Below, in pieces: positions 7,074 through 7,125 of a stretch of 7,125 nucleotides of DNA. This DNA comes from Balneolales bacterium (GTDB lineage: Bacteria; Bacteroidota; Rhodothermia; Balneolales; Natronogracilivirgulaceae): contig SLQC01000311.1 of assembly GCA_007131625.1 (NCBI GenBank), forward strand, positions 1-7,125, given 5' to 3'. Each line of letters begins with the position of its first letter. Positions within the stretch are counted from its first letter, which is position 1. The position numbers were made by a program, and so were the translations under genes. Under the pieces are notes generated by a model that ran no database searches, was not told where the DNA came from, and saw only the letters and a list, made by a program, of their open reading frames with translations.

Positions 7074-7106
7074 TAAAATTAGAAACGAACCTATTCCCAT
7101 GTTCGT
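7074..7106 (-). promoter_or_regulatory. Possible promoter and dyad upstream of the TPR gene
   Basis: On the minus strand TAATTTTA (7074-7081) differs from the Bacteroidota -7 box TAnnTTTG only at the last base and would give a leader of about 20 bases. Just upstream, ACGAAC (7085-7090) and GTTCGT (7101-7106) form a perfect six-base inverted repeat with a ten-base spacer, where an operator could overlap the promoter. No clear -33 TTG box is present. A dyad of this size can arise by chance in such a region. Confidence 0.22.
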
Positions 7107-7125
7107 ACTTTTCAGTTGCATAAAT

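Overview
This is an ordinary chromosomal housekeeping segment with five protein genes, coding for about 95% of its length. The proteins look like Bacteroidota or a close relative; the Pol I and RsgA sequences lean towards the Balneolota/Rhodothermota side. None of the four complete genes has a convincing Shine-Dalgarno sequence. Their leaders are A/T-rich or unremarkable, which is normal for that group. The phylum is an inference from protein flavour and leader style. Base composition looks balanced and even, with no insertion sequence, tRNA, rRNA, CRISPR array or sign of recent transfer.

Layout. Positions 1-870 (+) hold the 3' end of lon, with the whole serine-lysine peptidase active site; the 5' part lies outside the window. 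A 79-bp gap with repeated TCCAA/TTGGA elements leads to rsgA (950-1867, +), a circularly permuted GTPase for 30S ribosome maturation. rsgA converges, across 40 bp, on polA (1908-4718, -), a full three-domain DNA polymerase I. A 175-bp A/T-rich divergent region separates polA from a membrane-anchored PP2C/SpoIIE-type phosphatase (4894-6048, +). That gene converges, across 25 bp, on a secreted tetratricopeptide-repeat protein (6074-7045, -). The last 80 bp are the leader of the TPR gene.

How the genes relate. Lon (protein quality control), RsgA (ribosome assembly) and Pol I (repair and Okazaki fragment processing) are unrelated core functions. lon and rsgA could be co-transcribed. The phosphatase and the TPR protein have no obvious link beyond adjacency, and neither has a recognisable partner here (no anti-sigma kinase, STAS protein or sensor).

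I found no previously undescribed system. The points most worth a second look are modest: a QxSLF peptide in the flexible linker of Pol I that matches the sliding-clamp-binding consensus; a His in place of the usual Exo II Asn and a Pro in the O-helix of the same enzyme; the short repeat cluster between lon and rsgA; and a lone cysteine pair near the C-terminus of the exported TPR protein.
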